Shown here: positions 1 through 5,431 of the stretch, piece after piece
How the letters are laid out: every line of letters begins with the position of its first letter
How positions within the stretch are numbered: the stretch's first letter is position 1
Source: Syntrophaceae bacterium UBA2188
Lineage (GTDB): Bacteria > Desulfobacterota > BSN033 > UBA1163
Assembly: GCA_002327985.1 (NCBI GenBank)
Contig: DCVM01000054.1
Span: 12,021 to 17,489, forward strand
Length of the DNA stretch: 5,469 bases
Direction: 5' to 3'
Position numbers and translations under genes: made by a program
The notes under the pieces: model-generated
Told to the model about the DNA's origin: nothing
The model's input: the letters and a program-made list of their open reading frames with translations, nothing else
The model's database searches: none

Positions 1-7
1 GGAATCG

Positions 8-1372
8 ATGCAGATCAACCCACAGATCTTTAGGGAGTACGATATTCGAGGAGTAGTGAATAAGGATTTAACACCTGATATCGTGAGAATATTAGGTGAA
101 GGGTTCGGAACCCATATGATCGATTTAGGTTGTAAAGAATTAGTGGTTGGAAGAGACGGAAGGCTCAGCTCAAAAGATTTTGAGGATGCCTTGATTCAAG
201 GCCTGATCTCAACAGGATGTCACGTCGTCGATATCGGTCTCTGTCCCACACCGGTCTATTATTTCTCCATTTTCCACCTTGACAAAGATGGCGGAGCAAT
301 GGTCACAGGAAGTCATAATCCGCCTGAGTTCAACGGATTTAAGGTCTCGGTGGGGAAAAGTACCATCTTCGGGGAAGAGATTCAGAATCTTAAGCGATTG
401 ATCGAAAAAAAAGAATTTATCGTTGGCCAGGGAAGCCTTTCACAAAAAGAGATCATCCAACTTTACCAAGACCATATTAAAAAGAACATTCAGGTTGAAA
501 AAAAGATGAGGGTGGTCATTGATGCTGGAAACGGGACGGGGGGGCTGGTGGCTGGAACGCTTCTCCGGGATTTAGGCTGTGAGGTCAAAGAACTTTATTG
601 TGAGGTGGATGGCCGATTTCCAAATCACTTCCCGGACCCAACGATTCCTGGAAATTTAAAAGATCTGATCGACCGGGTGAAAAAGCATCGAGCCGATGTG
701 GGCATCGGGTATGACGGAGATGCGGATCGCATTGGGGTGGTGGATGAACAGGGAAATATCATCTGGGGCGATCAATTGATGATCCTCTTTTCGAGAGAGA
801 TCTTAAGGGCCCAAAAAGGAGCGACTTTCGTGGCGGAAGTGAAATGTTCTCAAAATTTATTTAATGACATTGAGAAGCATGGTGGAAAGGCGATGATGTG
901 GAAGACAGGTCATTCCCTGATCAAGGAAAAAATGAAGGAGGAAAAAGCTGTTCTGGGTGGAGAGATGAGCGGGCACATCTTTTTTGCCGATCGTTATTTT
1001 GGTTATGATGATGCTATTTATGCTTCGTGTCGTCTCATTGAACTCCTTTCGAAAACAGACAAGAAATTGTCCCAACTCCTTAGTGATGTGCCAAAGACCT
1101 ATATCACCCCTGAGATTCGAGTTGATTGCCCGGACGAGATGAAGTTTGAAGTTGTTGAAAAGGTAAAAGAAGCATTGAGGAAAGATTATCCAGTCATCGA
1201 CGTAGACGGGGTCAGGGTCAAATTTAAAGATGGATGGGGATTGGTGAGGGCCTCGAACACTCAGCCCGCATTGGTCCTTCGGTTTGAAGCGTTGAGTGAT
1301 AAACGGCTTGATGTGATTAAAAAGCTCGTGGAGGAAAAAGTCAAAAGCGCTGTGTTAAGTTTTCCAAAATAA
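8..1372 (+). CDS. Phosphomannomutase/phosphoglucomutase (alpha-D-phosphohexomutase family)
   Basis: This cytoplasmic enzyme interconverts hexose-6-phosphate and hexose-1-phosphate (mannose and/or glucose) through a phosphoserine and a 1,6-bisphosphate intermediate, feeding GDP-mannose or UDP-glucose synthesis for surface polysaccharides. The 454-residue product has all four signatures of the superfamily. The active-site loop TGSHNP (100-105) carries the phosphoserine Ser102. The Mg-binding loop DGDADR (236-241) follows. The sugar-specificity loop GEMSGH (318-323) is the form found in dual-specificity PMM/PGM enzymes. The C-terminal phosphate-binding loop is RASNTQP (414-420). The start is supported by the conserved beginning INPQIFREYDIRG. 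Only seven bases precede it, with GGA at 1-3 as the visible part of a possible ribosome-binding site. Length matches the AlgC-type family (about 450-465). It is the first visible gene of an operon with uppP. Mannose versus glucose preference cannot be decided from sequence, so no symbol (manB, algC, pgm) is given. Confidence 0.95.
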   Translation: MQINPQIFREYDIRGVVNKDLTPDIVRILGEGFGTHMIDLGCKELVVGRDGRLSSKDFEDALIQGLISTGCHVVDIGLCPTPVYYFSIFHLDKDGGAMVTGSHNPPEFNGFKVSVGKSTIFGEEIQNLKRLIEKKEFIVGQGSLSQKEIIQLYQDHIKKNIQVEKKMRVVIDAGNGTGGLVAGTLLRDLGCEVKELYCEVDGRFPNHFPDPTIPGNLKDLIDRVKKHRADVGIGYDGDADRIGVVDEQGNIIWGDQLMILFSREILRAQKGATFVAEVKCSQNLFNDIEKHGGKAMMWKTGHSLIKEKMKEEKAVLGGEMSGHIFFADRYFGYDDAIYASCRLIELLSKTDKKLSQLLSDVPKTYITPEIRVDCPDEMKFEVVEKVKEALRKDYPVIDVDGVRVKFKDGWGLVRASNTQPALVLRFEALSDKRLDVIKKLVEEKVKSAVLSFPK

Positions 1373-1421
1373 AAAGAAAGTTTGTTCATTGAGTTAACAG
1401 AAGACCAGGTTGCAATTTATC

Positions 1422-1425
1422 AGGA
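1422..1425 (+). promoter_or_regulatory. Ribosome-binding site deciding the uppP start
   Basis: AGGA lies 7 bases before ATG 1433, a normal Shine-Dalgarno distance. The competing upstream TTG at 1382 is preceded only by the A-rich AAAAAGAAAG. This favours the shorter protein, though ATG 1436 (10-base spacing) would also be served. Confidence 0.5.
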
Positions 1426-1432
1426 TCGATTG

Positions 1433-2224
1433 ATGATGAGCATGTTGCAAGCCATTTTCCTCGGAGTCGTCCAGGGACTAACAGAATTTTTACCTGTTAG
1501 TAGTTCTGGGCACCTCGTGTTTTTCCAATCTTTATTGGGATTAAAAGAACCGCCGATCTTCTTTGATGTCATGGTCCATGTGGGAACTCTTCTGGCCGTG
1601 GTGGTCTATTTCCGGACCGATATTTGGAAGATCATCGAAGGGATAGGATCGGCATTAAGGAAAAAAGAGGGAAACCAAGAGGGTGTAAAACTTCTTCTCT
1701 TCATTATCTTGGCATCCATTCCTACTGGTCTCATGGGTCTCCTTTTCAGGGATTGGTTTGAATCTTTTTTCTCAAAACCTCAATGGGTTGGAGGAATGCT
1801 TATTCTGACAGGATTGGTCCTCTGGTTCACTCGGTTTGTGAAAGGGGAAGGAAGGCCATTACCCCGGATGGAGTGGGTTGACGCTGTCTTCATTGGCATA
1901 GCCCAGGGATTAGCCATCATCCCTGGAATTTCTCGATCGGGTGCCACCATCTCCATAGGACTTTTTTGTGGTCTGGATCGGGAACTCTCTGGCAAGTTTT
2001 CTTTTCTTCTCTCCATTCCGGCAATTTTAGGCGCCACCCTTCTTGAGATGAAGAAGGTTGATTCGATGGGCTCGCTTTGGCCAATTTTGTTTGGATCCGT
2101 TGTCGCCTTTGGAGTGGGAATTTTAGCCTTGACGTTCTTGATAAGAATCATTAAAATAGAGAAAATATTTAACTTTTCTTATTATTGTTGCGGGATGGGG
2201 ATTCTGATGATTATATTAGCATAA
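1433..2224 (+). CDS. uppP: Undecaprenyl-diphosphatase UppP (BacA family)
   Basis: This integral inner-membrane phosphatase converts undecaprenyl diphosphate to undecaprenyl phosphate, recycling the lipid carrier for peptidoglycan, O-antigen and other envelope glycans; overproduction of the family gives bacitracin resistance. Both signatures are present (numbering from 1433): QGLTEFLPVSSSGHL (14-28), with the conserved Glu18 and His27, and PGISRSGATI (164-173), with the catalytic-region Ser167 and Arg168. Hydrophobic segments lie near 44-60, 86-105, 118-135, 150-163, 190-204, 215-239 and 248-263, as expected for a polytopic protein. I chose ATG 1433 because AGGA (1422-1425) lies 7 bases upstream and the family normally begins just before the LQAIxLGxVQG segment. 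The frame stays open upstream to a TTG at 1382, which would add 17 hydrophilic residues; ATG 1436 and ATG 1442 are also possible. The 263-residue length is near the family norm. The gene follows the mutase by 60 bases and is probably co-transcribed with it. Confidence 0.95.
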   Translation: MMSMLQAIFLGVVQGLTEFLPVSSSGHLVFFQSLLGLKEPPIFFDVMVHVGTLLAVVVYFRTDIWKIIEGIGSALRKKEGNQEGVKLLLFIILASIPTGLMGLLFRDWFESFFSKPQWVGGMLILTGLVLWFTRFVKGEGRPLPRMEWVDAVFIGIAQGLAIIPGISRSGATISIGLFCGLDRELSGKFSFLLSIPAILGATLLEMKKVDSMGSLWPILFGSVVAFGVGILALTFLIRIIKIEKIFNFSYYCCGMGILMIILA

Positions 2225-2240
2225 GGGGGAATACATTTAA

Positions 2241-2248
2241 GGGAGGGG
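2241..2248 (+). promoter_or_regulatory. Strong ribosome-binding site of the CBS-ACT gene
   Basis: The purine run GGGAGGGG ends 6 bases before ATG 2255. It is the strongest Shine-Dalgarno in the operon and fixes the start of the CBS-ACT gene, whose first residues already belong to the CBS fold. Confidence 0.7.
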
Positions 2249-2254
2249 AAAAGC

Positions 2255-2920
2255 ATGAGAATTAGAGATGTCATGACAAAAAATCCAATTACCGTAGATA
2301 GTGACACCTATGTTTTAGACGCTCAAAAATTGATGAAGGAAAATAATATCCGAAGACTTCCTGTTGTGGATAAGGGCAAGTTGGTTGGGATTGTCACTCA
2401 GCATGACCTCCTTGCAGCTTCGCCTTCACCGGCTACATCATTGAGCATCCACGAATTAAATTATCTCCTTTCAAAAATGAAAGTGAAGGAGGTCATGCAT
2501 AAGAATCCTGTAACTTTTCCTCCTGAAACACCCTTTGAGGAAGCATTAAAATTAGGGCAGGAAAAGAAGATTGGTTCATTCCCCGTCGTAGATAAAGGGA
2601 AATTGGTTGGGATCGCAACTGAATCTGACATTGTCCGATTTTTGACCCTTGCCTTAGGGGTCAAAGAGGAGGGGTCGAGGATTACCATTGAAGGGTTAGG
2701 GGCGAGTTTAAGTGAACTTGAAAAAATGATTCAAATCGTCAATCAACACGGCACCATCATCTTAAGTATGATCTCCTTACCCAGGCCAGAAAAGAAAGAC
2801 TGGATGATCATGCTTCGGTTAAAGACGAGTAATCCCGATCCCATTGTTAAGGATTTCAAGAAGGCTGGTTTTAATGTCACCTATTCAACTTGGTTTCGCT
2901 GTGAAACAGGAAGCGCCTGA
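2255..2920 (+). CDS. Tandem CBS-domain protein with C-terminal ACT-like domain (AcuB-type architecture)
   Basis: This is a 221-residue soluble protein made only of regulatory domains. CBS domain 1 spans about residues 1-56 (begins MRIRDVMTKNPITV) and CBS domain 2 about 75-132 (begins MKVKEVMHKNPVTF). Each contains the identical decapeptide VVDKGKLVGI (37-46 and 111-120), an unusually well-preserved internal duplication. Residues about 141-215 have the beta-alpha-beta pattern and hydrophobicity of an ACT domain. CBS pairs usually bind adenosine nucleotides or S-adenosylmethionine, and ACT domains bind amino acids or other small ligands, so the protein is probably a ligand sensor that acts on a partner. 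There is no catalytic, DNA-binding or membrane segment. The CBS-CBS-ACT order is that of Bacillus AcuB, but there is no acetoin or acetyl-CoA synthetase gene here, so the acuB symbol is not transferred. It starts 30 bases after uppP and precedes a terminator, so it is the last gene of the operon. The fold is confident; the physiological role is unknown. Confidence 0.9.
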   Translation: MRIRDVMTKNPITVDSDTYVLDAQKLMKENNIRRLPVVDKGKLVGIVTQHDLLAASPSPATSLSIHELNYLLSKMKVKEVMHKNPVTFPPETPFEEALKLGQEKKIGSFPVVDKGKLVGIATESDIVRFLTLALGVKEEGSRITIEGLGASLSELEKMIQIVNQHGTIILSMISLPRPEKKDWMIMLRLKTSNPDPIVKDFKKAGFNVTYSTWFRCETGSA

Positions 2921-2929
2921 GTGGCCTAA

Positions 2930-2952
2930 CATCCCTTTGTCACGAAAGGATG
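2930..2952 (+). other. Short stem-loop after the CBS-ACT gene
   Basis: CATCC-c-TTT pairs with AAAGGATG, giving an eight-base-pair stem with one bulged C and a six-base loop, starting 10 bases after the stop codon. There is no T-run behind it on either strand, so it is not itself an intrinsic terminator. It could stabilise the 3' end of either convergent transcript. Confidence 0.4.
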
Positions 2953-2956
2953 AGAT

Positions 2957-2995
2957 GGTGCATCTGCCTATGGGGAACCGGATGTACCGTTTTTT
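2957..2995 (+). terminator. Rho-independent terminator of the mutase-uppP-CBS operon
   Basis: GGTGCATC (2957-2964) pairs along its full length with GATGTACC (2981-2988), eight pairs including one G-T, around a 16-base loop. A G and then six T (2990-2995) follow. The hairpin plus T-run reads on the plus strand only, 37 bases after the CBS-ACT stop. The minus-strand side lacks a T-run after the stem, so uvrC transcripts are not obviously stopped here. Confidence 0.75.
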
Positions 2996-3013
2996 ATCCT
3001 CGTAAAAGGGTTT

Positions 3014-4855
3014 TCATTCTTCTCTCTTCCTAAAAAACTGATAAACGATTTGGGTTGACTTCCGATTCATCTTTGGAGCTTTAGATAATTCCTCTTTTGT
3101 TGCTTCTTTAATCTTCTCAACGCTTCCGAAATATTTTAACAACGCCGTTTGCCTCATCTTTCCGATCCCTGGAATTTCTCTTAATACAGATTTGATCGTC
3201 TCTCTGCTTCTTAACTTTTTATGATAAGTGATCGCAAAACGATGGGCTTCGTTACGGATTCGATCAAGAAGATGGAGAATCGGCGAATGCTTCCCTAGAA
3301 GGATGGGGTCTTTGATTTGAGGATGGAAGATCTTTTCCTCGGTCTTTCTTAACCTCGAAACACGAGACCCTTCGACAACCCTTTCCTTGGCCAAGCTGAC
3401 GAGGTCAATGTCCTTCATTTTCAGCTCGTTGCATACCTCCTGGGCTACGTTCAATTGGCCTCTTCCACCATCTAATAAAACCAAATCTGGAAGATCATTC
3501 ATTCCGATCGCCTTTTGATAACGACGAAGGAGGACTTCATACATCATACCATAATCGTCCGCTCCTTCTATTGTTTTGATCTTGAAGTGACGATATCGTT
3601 TCCTATCGGGCTTCCCATTTTTAAAAAAGACCATGGATCCAACAGCGTTTCCCCCCTGGAGGTTCGAAATGTCGAAGGCCTCGATCCGTCGAGGAACTTT
3701 TTTCAGATGGAGCTTTTCCCTTAAAGCCTTTAAGGCCATTTCCTCATCCTTTTCAAGCTCCTCTTTTTCAAGAACAAATTGTTTTGCATTTTCGCAGGCC
3801 ATTTGAAGAAGATGCTTCTTGTCTCCTCTTCCAGGAACGAGGATCCGGACCCTTTTCCCCTTCCATTCAGTCAACCATTGTTCAACAAGGTGATGCTCAG
3901 GAATGGCCTTCGGAATCAAAATTTGTTCAGGGATGAATTTACCTTCACGGTAATATTGATGAAGAAAGGAAGATAGGATTTCTTCATCGGGAAGGCCTTT
4001 GGAGGGGAAAGTAAAACCTTTACCTCCCAAGAGTTTTCCTCCTCTGATGAAAAGAGAATAAATGGCAATTCGATGGTCTTGGCGATGGGAACCAATCACG
4101 TCTTGATCAGAAAAATCACTCGAAACCATTTTCTGTTTTTCAATCACGTGTTCAATATCGTCAATCTGATCTCGAATCCTCGCGGCCTTTTCAAAGTGAA
4201 GCTGTTCGGATTCTTCTTCCATCCTTTTCTTCAGACCCTCGACCAGGTCTTTGTTCTTCCCTTCCAGAAACATCTTTACCTGATGGACCATTTCTCGATA
4301 ATGTTCCCGGTCGATCTTTCCGCAACAGGGACCAGCACAACGACCCATTCCATAATTGATGCAGGGCCTGAGACGACCTGAAAATTTCGTGTTGCGACAC
4401 GTACGAATTGGGAAAAGGCGTCGGATCAATCTCAGGGTTTCCCTAAGAGAAGTGGCCGAGGGAAAAGGACCAAAGTAGAGTGACTCATCTTTCTTGATCC
4501 GCCTCACAACGGTGAGCGTAGGGAAATCCTCTTCCATGGATAGCCTGAGACAGGGGTAATTCTTATCGTCCCTCAGCTTGATATTATAACGGGGATGATG
4601 CTCCTTGATGAGGAGGTTTTCCAAGATGAACGCTTCCTTTTCCGTATCGGTGACAAGGGTATCGATATCTGTCACCTTTTCTAACATCGCTAAAGTTTTC
4701 AAATCCTTCCCCACAGGTCTCTGGAAATAAGAACTCACCCGGTGTTTGATATCCCCGGCTTTCCCAATATAGAGAATGGTCCCCTTCCTGTCCTTAAAAA
4801 GATAGACCCCAGGACTGGTGGGCAGGCTCTCAATTTTTTGTCCTAAAAGGTTCAT
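3014..4855 (-). CDS. uvrC: UvrABC excinuclease subunit C
   Basis: UvrC is the nuclease of bacterial nucleotide excision repair. It is recruited by UvrB at a lesion and cuts the damaged strand on its 3' side (GIY-YIG domain) and 5' side (RNase H-like domain). All family parts are visible in the 613 residues from ATG 4855. The GIY-YIG domain has PGVYLF (15-20), ILYIGKA (27-33), Arg39 and Glu79 in FILEN. Cys153, Cys165, Cys173 and Cys177 match the 4Fe-4S ligands. A UVR motif that contacts UvrB lies about 203-238. The RNase H-like domain has Asp395 (EAFDISNLQGG), Asp433/434 (GADDYG), Asp462 (LLDGGRGQLN) and His538 (NEAHRFAITYH). A C-terminal helix-hairpin-helix region begins LREIPGIGKMRQTALLKYFGS (two pieces, 558-578). 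ATG 4855 is preferred over the in-frame GTG at 4861 because AGGGTGAT, which contains that GTG, makes a good Shine-Dalgarno. Length is typical (590-620). It stands alone and converges on the operon to its left. The second helix-hairpin-helix is atypical (see findings). Confidence 0.97.
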   Translation of the reverse strand: MNLLGQKIESLPTSPGVYLFKDRKGTILYIGKAGDIKHRVSSYFQRPVGKDLKTLAMLEKVTDIDTLVTDTEKEAFILENLLIKEHHPRYNIKLRDDKNYPCLRLSMEEDFPTLTVVRRIKKDESLYFGPFPSATSLRETLRLIRRLFPIRTCRNTKFSGRLRPCINYGMGRCAGPCCGKIDREHYREMVHQVKMFLEGKNKDLVEGLKKRMEEESEQLHFEKAARIRDQIDDIEHVIEKQKMVSSDFSDQDVIGSHRQDHRIAIYSLFIRGGKLLGGKGFTFPSKGLPDEEILSSFLHQYYREGKFIPEQILIPKAIPEHHLVEQWLTEWKGKRVRILVPGRGDKKHLLQMACENAKQFVLEKEELEKDEEMALKALREKLHLKKVPRRIEAFDISNLQGGNAVGSMVFFKNGKPDRKRYRHFKIKTIEGADDYGMMYEVLLRRYQKAIGMNDLPDLVLLDGGRGQLNVAQEVCNELKMKDIDLVSLAKERVVEGSRVSRLRKTEEKIFHPQIKDPILLGKHSPILHLLDRIRNEAHRFAITYHKKLRSRETIKSVLREIPGIGKMRQTALLKYFGSVEKIKEATKEELSKAPKMNRKSTQIVYQFFRKREE

Positions 4856-4863
4856 AATCACCC
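4856..4863 (-). promoter_or_regulatory. Ribosome-binding site deciding the uvrC start
   Basis: On the minus strand AGGGTGAT, containing GGTGAT complementary to the 16S rRNA 3' end, sits one base before ATG 4855. Measured from its GG core the spacing is normal. It overlaps the possible GTG start at 4861-4859, which makes that start unlikely. Confidence 0.5.
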
Positions 4864-4870
4864 TGATTTT

Positions 4871-4920
4871 AATTATCTCAGATCATGGGAAAAATCAATT
4901 CCCCCCTCCTTTTGATAATT
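4871..4920. repeat. Nested inverted repeat upstream of uvrC
   Basis: An outer perfect 7-bp pair, AATTATC (4871-4877) with GATAATT (4914-4920), encloses an inner perfect 5-bp pair, GGGAA (4887-4891) with TTCCC (4899-4903), with a 7-base loop. The outer left arm covers the candidate uvrC -10 and the inner loop covers the candidate -35. It could be an operator or a chance AT-rich pairing; no LexA-type CTG-N10-CAG box is seen in it. Confidence 0.35.
4872..4898 (-). promoter_or_regulatory. Candidate sigma-70-type promoter of uvrC
   Basis: On the minus strand TTGATT (4898-4893) and GATAAT (4877-4872) are separated by 15 bases, matching the -35 consensus at four of six and the -10 at five of six positions. 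The spacer is two bases shorter than ideal. Transcription would begin near 4865, leaving only about ten leader bases before ATG 4855. This is weak support; the real promoter may lie further upstream. Confidence 0.3.
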
Positions 4921-5037
4921 GTGTTAAAGGGAGTCCCGCATTCCGCAGGATTTGGCAAAGTTGGTTCGACTCACAACAGAGAGGAACAGGGGGAGATTTT
5001 CAATGGTGAAAAAAGGTCATGCCGAAGTCATTTTGGA

Positions 5038-5072
5038 GTTAATATAGGCCGCTCATAGAGAGGGATTGAAAC
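5038..5072 (+). repeat. Solitary CRISPR-repeat-like sequence
   Basis: This 35-base stretch begins GTTAATATAGG and ends GAGAGGGATTGAAAC. The GTT start, the GGGATTGAAAC end and the length are all typical of type I and type III CRISPR repeats. There is only one copy in the window: no second copy is found one unit (65-80 bases) away on either side, and no cas gene is present. It therefore does not qualify as an array and is listed as a lookalike or a relic. Confidence 0.25.
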
Positions 5073-5183
5073 TTAGCTGGAGCCTCAAAGACAACTTCAG
5101 ATTGCTACTGACCGGCAACTTCACCTGCTAATGTTGGTCCCAAGATATCTCTGGTCGTCAGCGATTACTGGTGGAAGAACTAA

Positions 5184-5229
5184 ACCGCTGCGCGGTAGAA
5201 AACAAAGGCTGGTGTGAAGACCGTTTTTT
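5184..5229 (+). other. Small hairpin followed by a T-run
   Basis: ACCGC-TGC-GCGGT (5184-5196) is a perfect 5-bp hairpin. The CGGT of its right arm can pair instead with ACCG at 5220-5223, which directly precedes six T (5224-5229). The alternative stem is only four pairs with a long loop, so neither a terminator nor a switch is shown. Confidence 0.2.
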
Positions 5230-5231
5230 AA

Positions 5232-5260
5232 TTGATACCCGGTCAATTTGGTGTTAAAAT
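5232..5260 (+). promoter_or_regulatory. Near-consensus sigma-70-type promoter
   Basis: TTGATA (5232-5237) and TAAAAT (5255-5260) are separated by exactly 17 bases. Each box matches the consensus at five of six positions, the best match that I noticed in the window. Transcription would start near 5267 and read to the right. No gene start is recognised in the next 200 bases, so it would serve a gene beyond the window, a small RNA, or nothing. Confidence 0.4.
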
Positions 5261-5279
5261 GCCTGCGTTACTGAGTTTT

Positions 5280-5302
5280 GGCAACTTGTAATGGAAGTTC
5301 CC
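5280..5302 (+). other. Stem-loop downstream of the promoter-like pair
   Basis: AACTT (5283-5287) pairs with AAGTT (5295-5299) around a 7-base loop. Beyond a C-C mismatch, GG (5280-5281) pairs with CC (5301-5302). It would lie at the 5' end of a transcript begun near 5267. The next T-run (5327-5332) is 24 bases away, so it is not an intrinsic terminator. Confidence 0.3.
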
Positions 5303-5358
5303 CGATTGAAGCCCCATAGGATAATCTTTTTTATTCGCGGAGCGGCGCTGTTCTTCAT

Positions 5359-5431
5359 GCGTCAATCCAACATTGAATCAACACCGTGAATTCACATGTT
5401 TGTCAACTTTATCACAACTTCGGATTGACGC
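5359..5431. repeat. Perfect 10-bp inverted repeat around a palindrome
   Basis: GCGTCAATCC (5359-5368) and GGATTGACGC (5422-5431) are exact inverted copies 53 bases apart. Between them, close to the centre, lies the perfect palindrome GTGAATTCAC (5386-5395). No target-site duplication flanks the arms, and the 73-base span has no transposase. It could be an operator or protein-binding region, the end of an element, or coincidence. Confidence 0.45.

Noticed and set aside
857..1075. Minus-strand open frame of 72 codons inside the mutase gene
   Set aside because: It lies antisense to a gene with all its family motifs, has no ribosome-binding site of note and no recognisable protein character.
1780..2151. 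Minus-strand open frame of 123 codons inside uppP
   Set aside because: It is an antisense shadow of a conserved membrane-protein gene, rich in Pro, Arg and Ser as expected from reversed hydrophobic codons.
3515..4381. Three plus-strand open frames (3515-3724, 3779-3976, 4073-4381) opposite uvrC
   Set aside because: The minus-strand UvrC reading is intact with catalytic residues throughout; these frames are antisense shadows.
4960..4976. tRNA-like T-loop sequence GGTTCGAC
   Set aside because: The flanking bases do not form the 5-bp T stem, and no acceptor, D or anticodon arms can be placed upstream.
4960..4990. Possible second, degenerate CRISPR-like repeat 78 bases before the 5038 copy (GTT start, shared CTCA and AGAGAGG)
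   Set aside because: The match needs an indel and covers only short words, and the GATTGAAAC end is missing. It is too weak to call an array.
4818..5009. Plus-strand frame of 63 codons across the uvrC start
   Set aside because: Its first part is antisense to the UvrC N terminus, there is no clear ribosome-binding site, and the rest shows no family signature.
5254..5358. Minus-strand 34-codon frame beginning MKNSAAPRIKKIILWG
   Set aside because: It is short, its ribosome-binding site is weak and no family is recognised. It also ends over the promoter-like pair.
5003..5389. Recoded gene reading through TAG and TAA
   Set aside because: The four real genes terminate at standard TAA and TGA codons, and there is no sign of a suppressor or insertion element. 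Decay or chance is simpler.
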